DNA of 64,000 nt from Sipunculus nudus (GCA_026874595.1 CM049320.1:36304214-36368213); one strand, 5' to 3'; positions 1-7,827 are shown, numbered from the stretch's first letter. Numbers and translations are program-made. The notes: generated by a model from the letters alone, not told the origin.

Positions 1-143
1 TTGTCATCTTTTAGACGTCTTGGATAATTGCTGCTTGCTTGGTGATCTGTGGTGATGGTGAAGAAACCCAAGGGCGTCTGCCAGCCCGCCGCCGGCCCTT
101 TGGATTCCTTCAGCATCAACCACATGTTAAAAGGATTGTCCAT
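1..143 (-). CDS. Start of an unrecognised gene, truncated by the window edge
   Basis: A reading frame opens at an ATG (complement of 141-143) and stays open for 47 codons to base 1, so only the N-terminus is visible. It begins MDNPFNMWLM and continues with a Gly/Pro-rich stretch (GPAAGWQTPLGFF) and ends, in this window, with a basic PRRLKDD. The G+C-rich codons contrast with the AT-rich upstream DNA. An imperfect TATA-like ATTGTATATTT lies about 45 bp upstream on the same strand. It shares orientation with the minus-strand genes that follow. The product is not recognised, and a non-coding explanation is possible because the frame is short. Confidence 0.45.
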   Translation of the reverse strand, partial: MDNPFNMWLMLKESKGPAAGWQTPLGFFTITTDHQASSNYPRRLKDD

Positions 144-457
144 TTACACACACGTAAACAAAATAACATACCCTGTATCAAATATACAATGACCTTTATT
201 CTGATAACATAACAGATACACAAATCTGGTGTATACAATATATACAGAAAAAGCTATAAAATATGACATATACAAACATTTGAAATATTGAACGTTTCAT
301 TGTACAGGAGATGAAACGTTTACCAATTTTTAATACGTTTTTGGTATTATCAACCCCAATTTTCAATTACAGTTTTCCATGTTTTTACAAAGTTTATTTA
401 CATTTCAAACCCAATTTCAATTAAAGTTTACCACAGTTCATATTTTTTTTTTACACT
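144..457. other. AT-rich intergenic DNA
   Basis: No reading frame, RNA gene or clear promoter is visible apart from the weak TATA-like element near 188. The last part consists of T-rich stretches that are related to those at 780-870, as part of the duplication described separately. Confidence 0.5.
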
Positions 458-1110
458 TTAACCCCAATTTTCAATCACCCCCCATAATTCCGGGCAACGT
501 TCTGTGAATTTACGTTTTTGGTGCAATATAGGTCTTTTCACATGCGGGGTGAAGATAAATTTACCAATGAAATCCCTCCCCAGTACACCCGACGCACTGG
601 GGAATTTCCAGTCATATACAACATTCATATCCACGTTATTATAGAAACATTGCCCCAGTGCGTCCTCGAAGAGCATTTGTTGTTTTTTTTTTATACGGAT
701 AAACTGTAATATATACATGTTACTCCTGTACAATATTTATATAGAGATGATATATACAATCAATTTGAAATGTTCAATTAAAGTTTACAAAGTTTTTACA
801 AAGTCTATTGACATTTCCAACCCAATGTTCAATTAAAGTTTACCACAGTTCATAAGTTTTTTTTTTTTTACACTTTAACCCCAATTTTCAATCACCCCCC
901 ACACGTCCGGGCAACGCTCTGTAAATTTCCTTTTCTGGTACAAGGCGGGTCTTTTTACATGAGGGGTGAAGATGAATTTCCCAATAAAATCCCGTCCCAG
1001 TACACCTGACGCACTGGGGAATTTCCAATCATGGACAATGTTCATGTCCACATTATTATAGAAACATTGCCCCAGTGCGTCCTCGAAGAGCACTTGTACG
1101 TGTCTTTTTT
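440..1110. repeat. Tandem duplication of a ~250-bp coding segment
   Basis: Bases ~440-690 and ~860-1,110 are the same sequence with scattered substitutions, including the flanking T-run and the stop-codon region. The unit covers the 3' half of the 875-1,327 gene. Both copies lie in the same orientation, so this is a local direct duplication. Confidence 0.75.
458..718 (-). pseudogene. 5'-truncated duplicate of the 875-1,327 gene
   Basis: The longest ATG-started frame (ATG at 718) gives 86 residues. From LFEDALGQCF to the C-terminal GVIENWG it is nearly identical to the last ~70 residues of the neighbouring gene at 875-1,327, with a few substitutions such as V for I and EL for DV. The N-terminal Cys-containing half of that gene is missing and is replaced by a Lys-rich run encoded by a poly-T/A tract. 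It is probably a fragment left by tandem duplication rather than an independent gene. Because the frame is intact and the differences are mild, a short expressed protein cannot be excluded. Confidence 0.55.
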
Positions 1111-1327
1111 TATATGGGTGTACTGCGGCCCCTCTGTGGGCACCCCCACAAGCTCTGCATGGCTCTCGCACTAATAGTGGTTTGTGCAGAATGTCGTCCC
1201 ACATCGGGGTGTACCAGAAGTTCTGTGGTAGAAACACCTTCATGTCAACCATAGAGATTGGACTCTCTGTGTCCAGGATGAAATGCTTGCACCCGATGCC
1301 ATCAACAGTTACGTTGTAGTATGTCAT
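875..1327 (-). CDS. Cys-containing protein of an unrecognised family (about 150 aa)
   Basis: The ATG at 1,327 (MTYYNVTVDG) is chosen; the frame extends a few codons upstream only through a TTG. The N-terminal half contains the pattern LPQNFWYTPMWDDIL followed by CRACGG. The C-terminal half ends in a basic, aromatic segment and GVIENWG. The FW-x-T...D-IL...CxxC arrangement is also present in the 2,007-2,660 gene, so the two are probably distant paralogues. Upstream on the minus strand are a TATTTAAAT element near 1,405, a (CT)n tract, and the sequence TTTGTAG just before the ATG, which could be a splice acceptor. The function is unknown. The CxxC suggests metal binding, but only one clear pair is present. 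Confidence 0.6.
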   Translation of the reverse strand: MTYYNVTVDGIGCKHFILDTESPISMVDMKVFLPQNFWYTPMWDDILHKPLLVREPCRACGGAHRGAAVHPYKKRHVQVLFEDALGQCFYNNVDMNIVHDWKFPSASGVLGRDFIGKFIFTPHVKRPALYQKRKFTERCPDVWGVIENWG

Positions 1328-1622
1328 CTTTCTACAAACGAAACACAAACTCTCATAAACAGATCATACAAATTCTCTCTCTCTCTCTCTCTATGTCTCA
1401 TTTAAATAGGATAGAGAAGATATGCATGCCATGCATTAATTTTTTACTGACGTTAATCCCTGTTTATCACACGTATATACCATAACTGGAGGTTACCACG
1501 AGCCAGTGGTAATTGGTTAATCACATAAACTGATTATGCAACAATATCAGATACATATATCAGATACATAATATAATTATACAAGCTTTTCTTTCACATC
1601 AAAAAACATATCATTATTACGG

Positions 1623-1636
1623 CCCAGTACAGGGAC
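1623..1636 (-). promoter_or_regulatory. TGTACT-loop hairpin in a 3' UTR
   Basis: Read on the minus strand, a CCC/GGG stem closes the loop TGTACT, with further partial pairing outside. It starts about 20 nt after the stop codon at 1,658, in the sense orientation of that gene. The loop is the same as in the hairpin array at 3.5-4.1 kb. Confidence 0.4.
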
Positions 1637-1657
1637 GCAGACTAAAAACTACAATAA

Positions 1658-1847
1658 TTAATTGTTGTCAGATGTGCGTTCCTTCGTCTGCCATTCCGTC
1701 TCGTTATCAGCCCATTTGTACCCGATCATTATATTCTGATTGAAAACATAAAACAACCACAAACCGTACACAAAGGTAAAAATGTCAAATGTGCATACTT
1801 ACATCAGCGGTGTCTGCGGGTCGATGTTTGTTGATGCAATCTCTGCT
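1658..1847 (-). CDS. Last two exons of a spliced gene
   Basis: On the minus strand, exon 1,803-1,847 (45 nt) is preceded by a pyrimidine-rich TTTTTTCTAG acceptor and followed by a consensus donor GTAAGTATG. After a 67-nt intron ending TTTTCAATCAG comes exon 1,658-1,735, open to a TAA at 1,658-1,660. In this phase the join reads ...NKHRPADTAD then NIMIGYKWADNETEW... to TSDNN. Another phase of the first exon (EIASTNIDPQTPL) is also open but stops just after the join, so the phase is not certain. The 5' exons could not be identified. They may lie between 1,850 and 2,000 or come from the 2,007-2,660 gene by alternative splicing. Confidence 0.5.
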
Positions 1848-2006
1848 CTAGAAAAAACAAAACAATGACATATCTTCAATCAATTGTCCATCGTCACCTT
1901 TCCAAATATGGTTATAACACATGTTCATACAGTTGCTGCTCGTACCACATATGGTTCTTCATTTTACAAAATATATACACGCGGCACCTCCTATTCCAGA
2001 AAATGT

Positions 2007-2660
2007 TTATTGTAAAGGGTTAACGCGTAATCTGGCGCGCTTCATCCCCCTTTCACCGAAATATTCTTTCGGAGGCCGTCGACATGTCACCCTCCTTCGT
2101 GCACTCATACCACCATCTGTATATGCCTCATAAACACCAAACTGCCAAGGTACTGTTGCACAAACACAGTTCCCCTGTTTGACAAGTCTGTTCACGTCCT
2201 TTGATTTGTCGGGCAAGTCTACACGGCACCACAGCTGCTGTATGATCTCGTGAGGCCGGGTCGGTCCCCAATACCTGGACACGTAAAGGGCACCTCTGTG
2301 CACCCAGCAAATCATGTCGGGCCACTCGGATATTGTCTTATATTGTTCGAGGTCGACGTCTCGGTGAAACGACGCGTGCAAACGCATATCTCTCGTTATG
2401 ACCTTGCACTTTGTGCACCTCAGCACGGGAGGCTCCTTGCACATGTCGCGTATGAATTCATCGCCGGTGCACTTAGCGTTGCACTTCCTGCAAAATTGAG
2501 TCGTCGAAGCTGTTTCTATCAACTCGTCTAATATTATGTCCGGCACGGTCAACCAAAATATCTGCGGGTTGTACCGCTCGCATAAGTATTCCTTTGTCAT
2601 TGTGTACAGTGGTTTAGGATTGTACACAGGGTTTATTTTTGTCTTTTCACTCAGCATCAT
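2007..2660 (-). CDS. Cys-rich, probably zinc-binding protein (217 aa)
   Basis: ATG at 2,660, with a second in-frame ATG directly after it. Residues 32-50 (NPQIFWLTVPDIILDEL) precede Cys57-x2-Cys60, Cys74 and Cys82-x2-Cys85, a plausible zinc-binding cluster. Residues 110-135 contain a PDMICWVHRGAL segment, and the C-terminus (188-213) is strongly basic. The layout loosely recalls the Cys-rich modules annotated as DUF6729 in some invertebrate proteins, but this could not be tested. The polyadenylation signal AATAAA (complement of 2,006-2,011) overlaps the stop codon, so the transcript would have almost no 3' UTR. Upstream lie a TTTCAG sequence next to the ATG and a TTTTAAAAT element ~105 bp away. 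Role unknown. Confidence 0.65.
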   Translation of the reverse strand: MMLSEKTKINPVYNPKPLYTMTKEYLCERYNPQIFWLTVPDIILDELIETASTTQFCRKCNAKCTGDEFIRDMCKEPPVLRCTKCKVITRDMRLHASFHRDVDLEQYKTISEWPDMICWVHRGALYVSRYWGPTRPHEIIQQLWCRVDLPDKSKDVNRLVKQGNCVCATVPWQFGVYEAYTDGGMSARRRVTCRRPPKEYFGERGMKRARLRVNPLQ

Positions 2661-3363
2661 TTGTCTGAAACGAGCGCAAAATCCACCTTTACTGTCAGCG
2701 CAACGCTAACTGTCCAAGCGAAATACATCTCCCCTTGTACTTGGAGAGAGTGTAAAATCATTTTAAAAAAAAAGGAGGGGGGGGGGGGGGCAGGACGCAA
2801 CTAGACCGGAGATGCCTTGCACAAATGATGCATCTGATGCAGGTCCCACCTTATGATACATCAAAAACCGAAACGCAGTGTTTATCGTATCTGCTGTCTG
2901 TTTTTGTTATGTACATGGTACGAAAGATTGACATGCACACATATTGCCATGGGACATGCAGTAACTCCTAGAAACATAATTTGCACCGACTGTTACTGTT
3001 ACAAGTGTTGTATACCAGTCCCGTCACCGAGGCCGCCCCCCCCCCTCATGACTGTAACATGTATTACAACAACAACTGAATACTGGTACATATACAATTA
3101 CATAAACAATCTAAAGCAACATGGACAAAGCAACATGAACATCAAACATATAATATTGTGCCTGTAGTACAGGAGCCATGAACGGGTGCTTCTATAAGAA
3201 CATATGGTACATCCAATGCAGAATCACTGGTACCTAGCCAACATGCTAAACGTATTATCAATATCGAAAAAGACATAATATACATATATATATATCATGT
3301 TGAATATACATTCCGGAAACACACTGTGTATCTACCAGATGCAGGTGATGGAGTCTGATAGAA
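2661..3363. other. Intergenic DNA between the Cys-rich gene and hairpin unit 1
   Basis: Apart from the small hairpin at 2,728-2,747 it contains a poly-G tract at ~2,775-2,790, a poly-C tract near 3,035 and a short (TA)n at ~3,283-3,296. The longest open frame here runs through low-complexity sequence and is not convincing. Confidence 0.5.
2728..2747 (+). other. Hairpin with TGTACT in the loop
   Basis: TCTCC and GGAGA can pair around a 10-nt loop that contains TGTACT. It lies ~70-90 bp upstream of the 2,660 start codon and resembles the array hairpins, but the loop is longer. Confidence 0.3.
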
Positions 3364-3404
3364 TGACGTCACAGGCGGAATTATGTATATAAGGAGACGT
3401 TTGG
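3364..3404 (+). promoter_or_regulatory. CRE plus TATA promoter of hairpin unit 1
   Basis: A palindromic CRE/ATF site TGACGTCA (3,364-3,371) is followed by CAGG and, 14 nt after the CRE, TATATAA (3,386-3,392), then GGAG and GTTTGG. The same elements with the same 14-nt spacing occur in mirror orientation at 9,205-9,251. The predicted transcription start is about 3,415-3,420. Confidence 0.65.
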
Positions 3405-3415
3405 CAACAGTGCAA

Positions 3416-4200
3416 TTGGTCTCGTTGGAGACCAAACGGGCTAACGTGAGCAGCAGCAGCACTGAACGATACCATAACCAGAGCGAAAAACGGATATGGA
3501 CTTGGCAATATTTTGTCTGTGTCCTGTACTGGACGCCACATTTAGGTTCGTGGAATATATGAGAAGGTTTTTTTACGTAAATAAGTTTCCGTACCTGTAC
3601 TGGTACGGACGTCTATATAAGGTGATCAAAACAGAGCGCTTTTGTTAGTGAGTGTACGTGTCCTGTACTGGACGCCACATTGGAGTTCACCATAAACTGG
3701 AATTTCGTTTTTCAGATTTACTCGACCAAACATCAATTGTCGAATCTGTACCTGTACTGGTACGGACGCTTACAAAACAGGGGGAAAAATGACCGAGCGT
3801 TTCCGTCAGACTGTTAGTGTGTGTCCTGTACTGGACGACACATTGGGCCAACGCAGGAAGCTGGATTATCCTTTGTGGGATTCACCTAACGAGACATTAT
3901 ACGTCGTTTTTCCGTGCCTGTACTGGGACAGACGATTTCAAAGTGGAAAAGCGCTCAGCACTTCCGTCTGTCTGTTAGTGTGCGAGTCCTGTACTGGACG
4001 CCATCTACAGTTCGCACAAAAAATGGATTATCGTTTTCCGGATGTACACGACAAATACCTTAAGTGTTTTTGAATCCGTACCTGTACTGGTACGGACGTC
4101 TCAGAATTGAAACAGAAAAAGCGGTTGGGTCGGTCCGTTAGTGTGTACCTGTACACTGGGTAAACCATTTACATGATGTCGGCGAAAACAATTTGGAATA
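3416..4200 (+). ncRNA. Candidate non-coding RNA with tandem TGTACT-loop hairpins (unit 1)
   Basis: The unit is bounded by a CRE/TATA promoter and an AATAAA at 4,195-4,200. At the predicted start is a perfect hairpin (TTGGTCTC/GAGACCAA, loop GTTG, 3,416-3,435). Then two hairpin types alternate. Type A has stem GTCC/GGAC at 3,521, 3,660, 3,823 and 3,986. Type B has stem TCCGTACC/GGTACGGA at 3,588 and 4,075, a G-T wobble variant at 3,745, and a mismatched copy at 3,911. All have the loop TGTACT closed by a C-G pair. A degenerate copy lies near 4,147. The only long frame (3,789-4,073) simply runs through the repeats. No role is known; stem change with a fixed loop points to an RNA or protein-binding structure. 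Transcription is inferred, not seen. Confidence 0.55.
3517..4160 (+). repeat. ~160-bp tandem repeat, about four copies
   Basis: Type A hairpins recur at intervals of 139, 163 and 163 bp, and type B at 157, 166 and 164 bp. The spacers are also related: the A-to-B spacer contains a TTTTC...GAC...AATC pattern, and the B-to-A spacer contains a CAGA/GCGC...TCCGTC...TGTTAGTGTG pattern. The copies are clearly diverged, while the hairpin loops are invariant in all the well-formed copies. Confidence 0.75.
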
Positions 4201-4220
4201 AAAATTAAAGATTGAATTAC

Positions 4221-4276
4221 CTTTTGCAGTTTTGATTTCTTCTATCTTCTTCTGGAGTACAGTAGTGTTTGGGTAT
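4221..4276 (-). other. Exon-like segment with consensus splice sites
   Basis: On the minus strand a 56-nt segment is bounded by TTTTCCACACAG and by AAAAG followed by GTAATTC. In one phase it reads YPNTTVLQKKIEEIKTAK. It lies 100 nt downstream of the stop codon of the 4,376-4,900 gene, but no donor joins the two in frame. It could be a 3'-UTR exon of that gene, an exon of another gene, or chance. Confidence 0.3.
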
Positions 4277-4375
4277 CTGTGTGGAAAATAACATAAACTT
4301 GAAAAAAGTCTATTTCGGTTATTGGAAAGTCCACAAATATATACATCTGTACAGTAAGGCTCCCGCGGTTTCACG

Positions 4376-4900
4376 TTAGAAGTTTGGTTTTCTAAAGAAA
4401 CCGGCAGAATCAAAATAGTATAGTTCCATCTGCAATTTTAGAATGTTAGAGATCAGCATCAGGTTCAGGTCTCCTATTGAAGAATACCTGTCGCGGTGCC
4501 TGGCGTAGGCCCTCTTTCCGAACATCCTGTGCGTTTCGTACAACTGCAACGCGTGTCTGTATCTTTTGTATATTTCAGGTATATCGTCTGTGCTCATTTT
4601 CTCAAAGAGTTTAACCATTATGAGAGCCAGGTGATACGCCGCATCGGACCGTTCTGTCGTGTGCCCCGTTTCCAAACACACTTTTCGTGCTCGTTCCAGC
4701 CCAATGGTGCATGTCCTCATCCAATAATCGATCTCATGGTGCATCATCGTGACATGCCGCACGAACCTCCTGTCCTTCGCGGCGAAAAAAGAGTTATTAT
4801 CATGTCGGTAATTCCATATGTGCCTCTGCAACTGTGCCATCCACGTTTGTATTTCTCCGCACGCCTTCTCCTCAAAGTGGTAAACTAATTCTGGCTCCAT
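4376..4900 (-). CDS. Helical family protein, member 1 (174 aa)
   Basis: ATG at 4,900 (MEPELVYHFEEKA). The sequence is predicted largely helical by eye, with many Arg, Lys, Glu and Leu residues and no signal peptide or membrane span. Residues ~75-165 (GLERARKVCLETGHTTER...YRHALQLYETHRMFGKRAYARHRD...) align well with the 5,611-6,156 protein and more weakly with the members at 6,592 and 7,334. It is the most diverged in its N-terminal part. A TTACAG sequence lies 21 nt upstream of the ATG, and a weak TATA-like TAAATATG ~75 bp upstream. No catalytic motif is seen and the function is unknown. Confidence 0.7.
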   Translation of the reverse strand: MEPELVYHFEEKACGEIQTWMAQLQRHIWNYRHDNNSFFAAKDRRFVRHVTMMHHEIDYWMRTCTIGLERARKVCLETGHTTERSDAAYHLALIMVKLFEKMSTDDIPEIYKRYRHALQLYETHRMFGKRAYARHRDRYSSIGDLNLMLISNILKLQMELYYFDSAGFFRKPNF

Positions 4901-5610
4901 TGGTTAGGATGACGGGTTTCTGTAATACAAACAAAGAAACAAGTGTCATCCAACCACAGTCGATCTGTCCATTTGTACATATTTAGTGCATCTTTGTCTT
5001 CATGTGTCTTCTGATGGGACGTTGCTGCTGCTGCTGCTGCAATAATACCCCCCTGTACTCATCTACGGCAGACAGTAGACGTCCATGTTTGCTGTTTCTG
5101 GTGTTTTCTCATGTATCATGTCCGCCCGCATCATCTTGTCCTCAGACTGGTTCCACCACCACTCAGTTGCTTTGCACATTTATCACATGAGATTCAAATA
5201 CAGTCGTGAAAGTGTTGTTATGTTATCTGTACATTCTCCCATGTCTCAAACAATTACACGGGTTATCAAATGTAACACTCTGCATTATTCCTGTAATTCA
5301 CAAGTACGAATTGATGTAACCAAATGTTTTCAATTTGGCAAGATATATGGTATGCGAAGCCGTTATAGAATATACTGGTGTCACAAATGCAGAGGAGTTA
5401 CAAAGCGACGGTGAGATTTAACGAATTCAGTTCAAATCCTACATCCGTTTCTGTACTGAAACAGAGCTCTTTTAAAAGCCAATCATATTCGTCTGTCTGT
5501 CCGTCCGTCCGTGCGTGTGTGTCCTGTACTGGACGCCACCTTTCGTGAACAGACTGAACATTTACACTGGGACACGTTGATGATGGGACCTACAGTGCGC
5601 GTATTCCGAC
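4901..5610. other. Intergenic DNA with an isolated hairpin-repeat copy
   Basis: It contains a (CTG)n run at ~5,023-5,040 and, at ~5,430-5,560, a detached copy of the ~160-bp repeat. There the type B hairpin (5,444-5,465) has stem GTTTC/GAAAC around the invariant TGTACT loop, and the type A hairpin (5,521-5,534) has stem GTCC/GGAC. Open frames in this region show no coding character. Confidence 0.55.
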
Positions 5611-6156
5611 TTATTTAGACGAGCTGCTGTCCGCGTTTGTCACTTGTGTGTGCAAGCCATCGTTGTTAAACTGTCCCAGCTCGAAAGCCAAATTTTGCCT
5701 GTGTTTCCAAAGCAGAAACTGAAACGAGGCTATGGATTGCTTGTTCTGGTGGTGCCTCTTCTGCACAGGGCCTTTAAACCGACTGTGACTTTGGTAGTGC
5801 TGCACAACTCGCGTGTATGCGTCTGCCGTATGTTTGAGTGTTACGTCATAGGTATCCTTCAACCACTCTGTAAACAGTTTCGCCATCCGCACGGCAATTA
5901 ATGTCTGTTCCGTCTGGCACCGCTTTTGTAAACATATCTTTTTCGCTAACATAAGTCCTTTGAGAATCCGCGCGTTCCACCACCAGTCTTCGTCGACCAG
6001 TGCTTTCAGAGTCAGCTGAAACACTCTGTCGCTGTCAACGAAAAATCTGTCTGGTGTGGACAGGAACGACTTAATACAGTCATTTAGCTCACGTGTTTTA
6101 GCTGGAATATCTACCAGCAATGCATGGTCAAATTCTTTTGACAGGTTTGAGTCCAT
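5611..6156 (-). CDS. Helical family protein, member 2 (181 aa)
   Basis: The ATG at 6,156 (MDSNLSKEFDHALL) is chosen; the frame extends upstream only through a TTG codon. Predicted all-helical. The segment GLMLAKKICLQKRCQTEQ...DAYTRVVQHYQSHSRF matches member 1, and residues 28-43 (CIKSFLSTPDRFFVDS) match the TSPDTYL and SSPETYF motifs of members 3 and 4. The C-terminus ends in a serine run. The sequence AATAAAATAG about 40 bp upstream of the ATG could act as a TATA-like element. Function unknown; probably soluble and intracellular. Confidence 0.7.
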   Translation of the reverse strand: MDSNLSKEFDHALLVDIPAKTRELNDCIKSFLSTPDRFFVDSDRVFQLTLKALVDEDWWWNARILKGLMLAKKICLQKRCQTEQTLIAVRMAKLFTEWLKDTYDVTLKHTADAYTRVVQHYQSHSRFKGPVQKRHHQNKQSIASFQFLLWKHRQNLAFELGQFNNDGLHTQVTNADSSSSK

Positions 6157-6591
6157 GTTGGACAGCAAACGAGCAGAAAGGACTATTTTATTGTGTCGGT
6201 CTGTATGTTTACGTTACAAATACTTATCAACCGCATAAAGGGAGGACAGGTCTTAAACATATCTCCAGTGTTTGTACACCACGCATAACCTTTCCAGTCA
6301 TCTTGACATGCATCACCTCTCTCTTTTTCTGTGTGTTAACAGACACGATAAAGCAGTTATTATGTTACTAAAATATGTTTTATTCCTGGTATACTTACAA
6401 AATACAATCACCACCCCTATATTGGGAGGTAAAAAAGAATACCAAAAGAATACCAATGACATATATACATAAACGTGTGTTTTCTTACACGACCTCTACA
6501 AGTGAGGATTTGCAATGTGTTACACATCCGATATATCTAAATATGGAAAAGTCAAGAAGAAAAGTCTTTGATACTTTGACCGATAAAACAT
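6157..6591. other. Intergenic DNA, no gene seen
   Basis: AT-rich sequence between helical family members 2 and 3. It holds no convincing frame, RNA or repeat. Confidence 0.5.
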
Positions 6592-7098
6592 TTATACAGT
6601 TTGTATCTTCTTCACAGCACGTTTCTTGCATAATTGTACATAATTTTGCATGTCCTCTATTAGCACACGTATCTCGAGAAATGAAAACGACCGGGCGAGG
6701 TGGCGACTGTGGACGGCCGGTGTCACATTAGGGCGGTACTCCTCTACGATATTCTTGTAGAGTTCCTCACAACGGAGGACAATATCATAGATGTCCTCCG
6801 TTAGGCGCATCACCTTATCCATGAGGACTGCGATGCGCGTGGCTTCAGTGATATTCGCATACGAATTAATATATTGGTAAAGTTTTGTTCCAGTATTGGC
6901 CGTGAAGCGATCATGTACATCGAGGAGAGGTGTTAAACATTTATCAAATTCGTCCCCGTCCCTTGGTTCTTTCAAATACGTATCAGGCGACGTTTGTAAC
7001 TTTTTTATGACATTCAGTATGGCCTCTTCTTGTTTCGGCACAGCAACTATGGCTGCATCCAGTTCACATTCAAACTTCTCGTTCATCATCATCATCAT
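6592..7098 (-). CDS. Helical family protein, member 3 (168 aa)
   Basis: ATG at 7,098, within a run of five ATG codons (MMMMMNEKFECELDAAI), so the exact start is uncertain by a few residues. It shares with member 4 the start MNE-(K/H)-(F/Y)-E, the motif (S)SP(D/E)TY near residue 37, and the DIYDIVLRC / AIDEIVLRC segment near residue 104. The block upstream of the ATG (7,101-7,147), including TTATAAG, is almost identical to that of member 4, so the duplication included the promoter. No signal peptide, membrane span or catalytic motif is visible. Function unknown. Confidence 0.72.
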   Translation of the reverse strand: MMMMMNEKFECELDAAIVAVPKQEEAILNVIKKLQTSPDTYLKEPRDGDEFDKCLTPLLDVHDRFTANTGTKLYQYINSYANITEATRIAVLMDKVMRLTEDIYDIVLRCEELYKNIVEEYRPNVTPAVHSRHLARSFSFLEIRVLIEDMQNYVQLCKKRAVKKIQTV

Positions 7099-7100
7099 GA

Positions 7101-7147
7101 TTCCCTGTAAGTCACAAGGACGTCTTATAACAAACAGCTTTTTCGCT
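7101..7147 (-). promoter_or_regulatory. Core promoter shared by helical members 3 and 4 (copy 1)
   Basis: Read on the minus strand, TTATAAG (7,124-7,130) is followed by ACGTCCTTGTG, ACTTACAGG and then the start codon 26 nt later. The block is repeated at 7,828-7,890 with an 8-nt insertion. ACTTACAG could be an initiator or a splice acceptor. Confidence 0.5.
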
Positions 7148-7333
7148 AAGATAAAAAATGTTTTATTCCTGATATATTTAATTACATAATTTTCCGTGGC
7201 TGTGAGTTAATAAAAAAAATATTGACACACGTATACGACTCGACCTAAAAACCATATGTACACTATGTATAATGTATTTACAAAATACAATTGCCACCCC
7301 CTATACTAGTTGCATATATTGTAAAATAAAAGT

Positions 7334-7825
7334 TTATTCTTCCTCATGTGTGATCATCTTACTTGCCCACCGGCGCTCTGCTTGCACATGTGCTTTCCTG
7401 GCGACTATTCTTAAATGAGATGTTAGAAGGAAACACGCCCGGATGTGATGGCTTTTGGTTGCGGCCGGTGGGGCCTCACCGCGGTATATTTGAACTATAT
7501 CTCTGTATATATTGTGGCAGCGTAGGACAATTTCATCAATAGCCTGCGCCAGGAGCAGAACATTGGATGCAACGCGCACCATTTCTTTCAGGTTCTTTTT
7601 TTCTCTGATACATATTTCTAGTTCTTCACTGGGGATGTGCATTAACATTTCGTACTTGTGCACTAGTCCATCGAATAACTGATCGAAATATTCGTCGTCG
7701 CCTTGCATTGCGAAATACGTCTCAGGCGACGACGATTTAATATTTTGAACGTAGCGAAGTATGGCCTGGCCTTGCACATTTACCAACTCCTCCAGATCAC
7801 GTTCGTAGTGCTCGTTCATCATCAT
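7334..7825 (-). CDS. Helical family protein, member 4 (163 aa)
   Basis: ATG at 7,825 (MMMNEHYERDLEELV). It is the closest relative of member 3, with shared N-terminus, promoter and the central EIVLRCHNIYRDIVQIYRG segment. It is helical and charged, with no signal peptide. AATAAA (complement of 7,333-7,338) overlaps the stop codon, the same arrangement as in the 2,007-2,660 gene. The function is unknown; the four members probably arose by successive tandem duplication, with the 3/4 pair the most recent. Confidence 0.72.
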   Translation of the reverse strand: MMMNEHYERDLEELVNVQGQAILRYVQNIKSSSPETYFAMQGDDEYFDQLFDGLVHKYEMLMHIPSEELEICIREKKNLKEMVRVASNVLLLAQAIDEIVLRCHNIYRDIVQIYRGEAPPAATKSHHIRACFLLTSHLRIVARKAHVQAERRWASKMITHEEE

Positions 7826-7827
7826 GT

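Noticed and set aside
2853-3167. A 104-codon plus-strand Cys-rich protein
   Set aside because: It crosses poly-C and AT-rich low-complexity sequence and has no promoter or recognisable motif.
3789-4073. A 94-codon plus-strand protein
   Set aside because: The frame runs through hairpin repeats; the repeated peptide pieces mirror the DNA repeat and frame is not kept between repeat copies.
3521-4096. Iron-responsive elements
   Set aside because: The loop is TGTACT, not CAGTGN, and the bulged C five pairs below the loop is absent.
3517-4160. A CRISPR array
   Set aside because: The repeats alternate two hairpin types, spacers are themselves related between copies, lengths vary, and the context is eukaryotic.
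3416-4200. The hairpin array as a microRNA cluster
   Set aside because: Hairpins have stems of only 4-8 bp and six-base loops, far shorter than pre-miRNA hairpins. The ~75-bp spacing is the only similarity.
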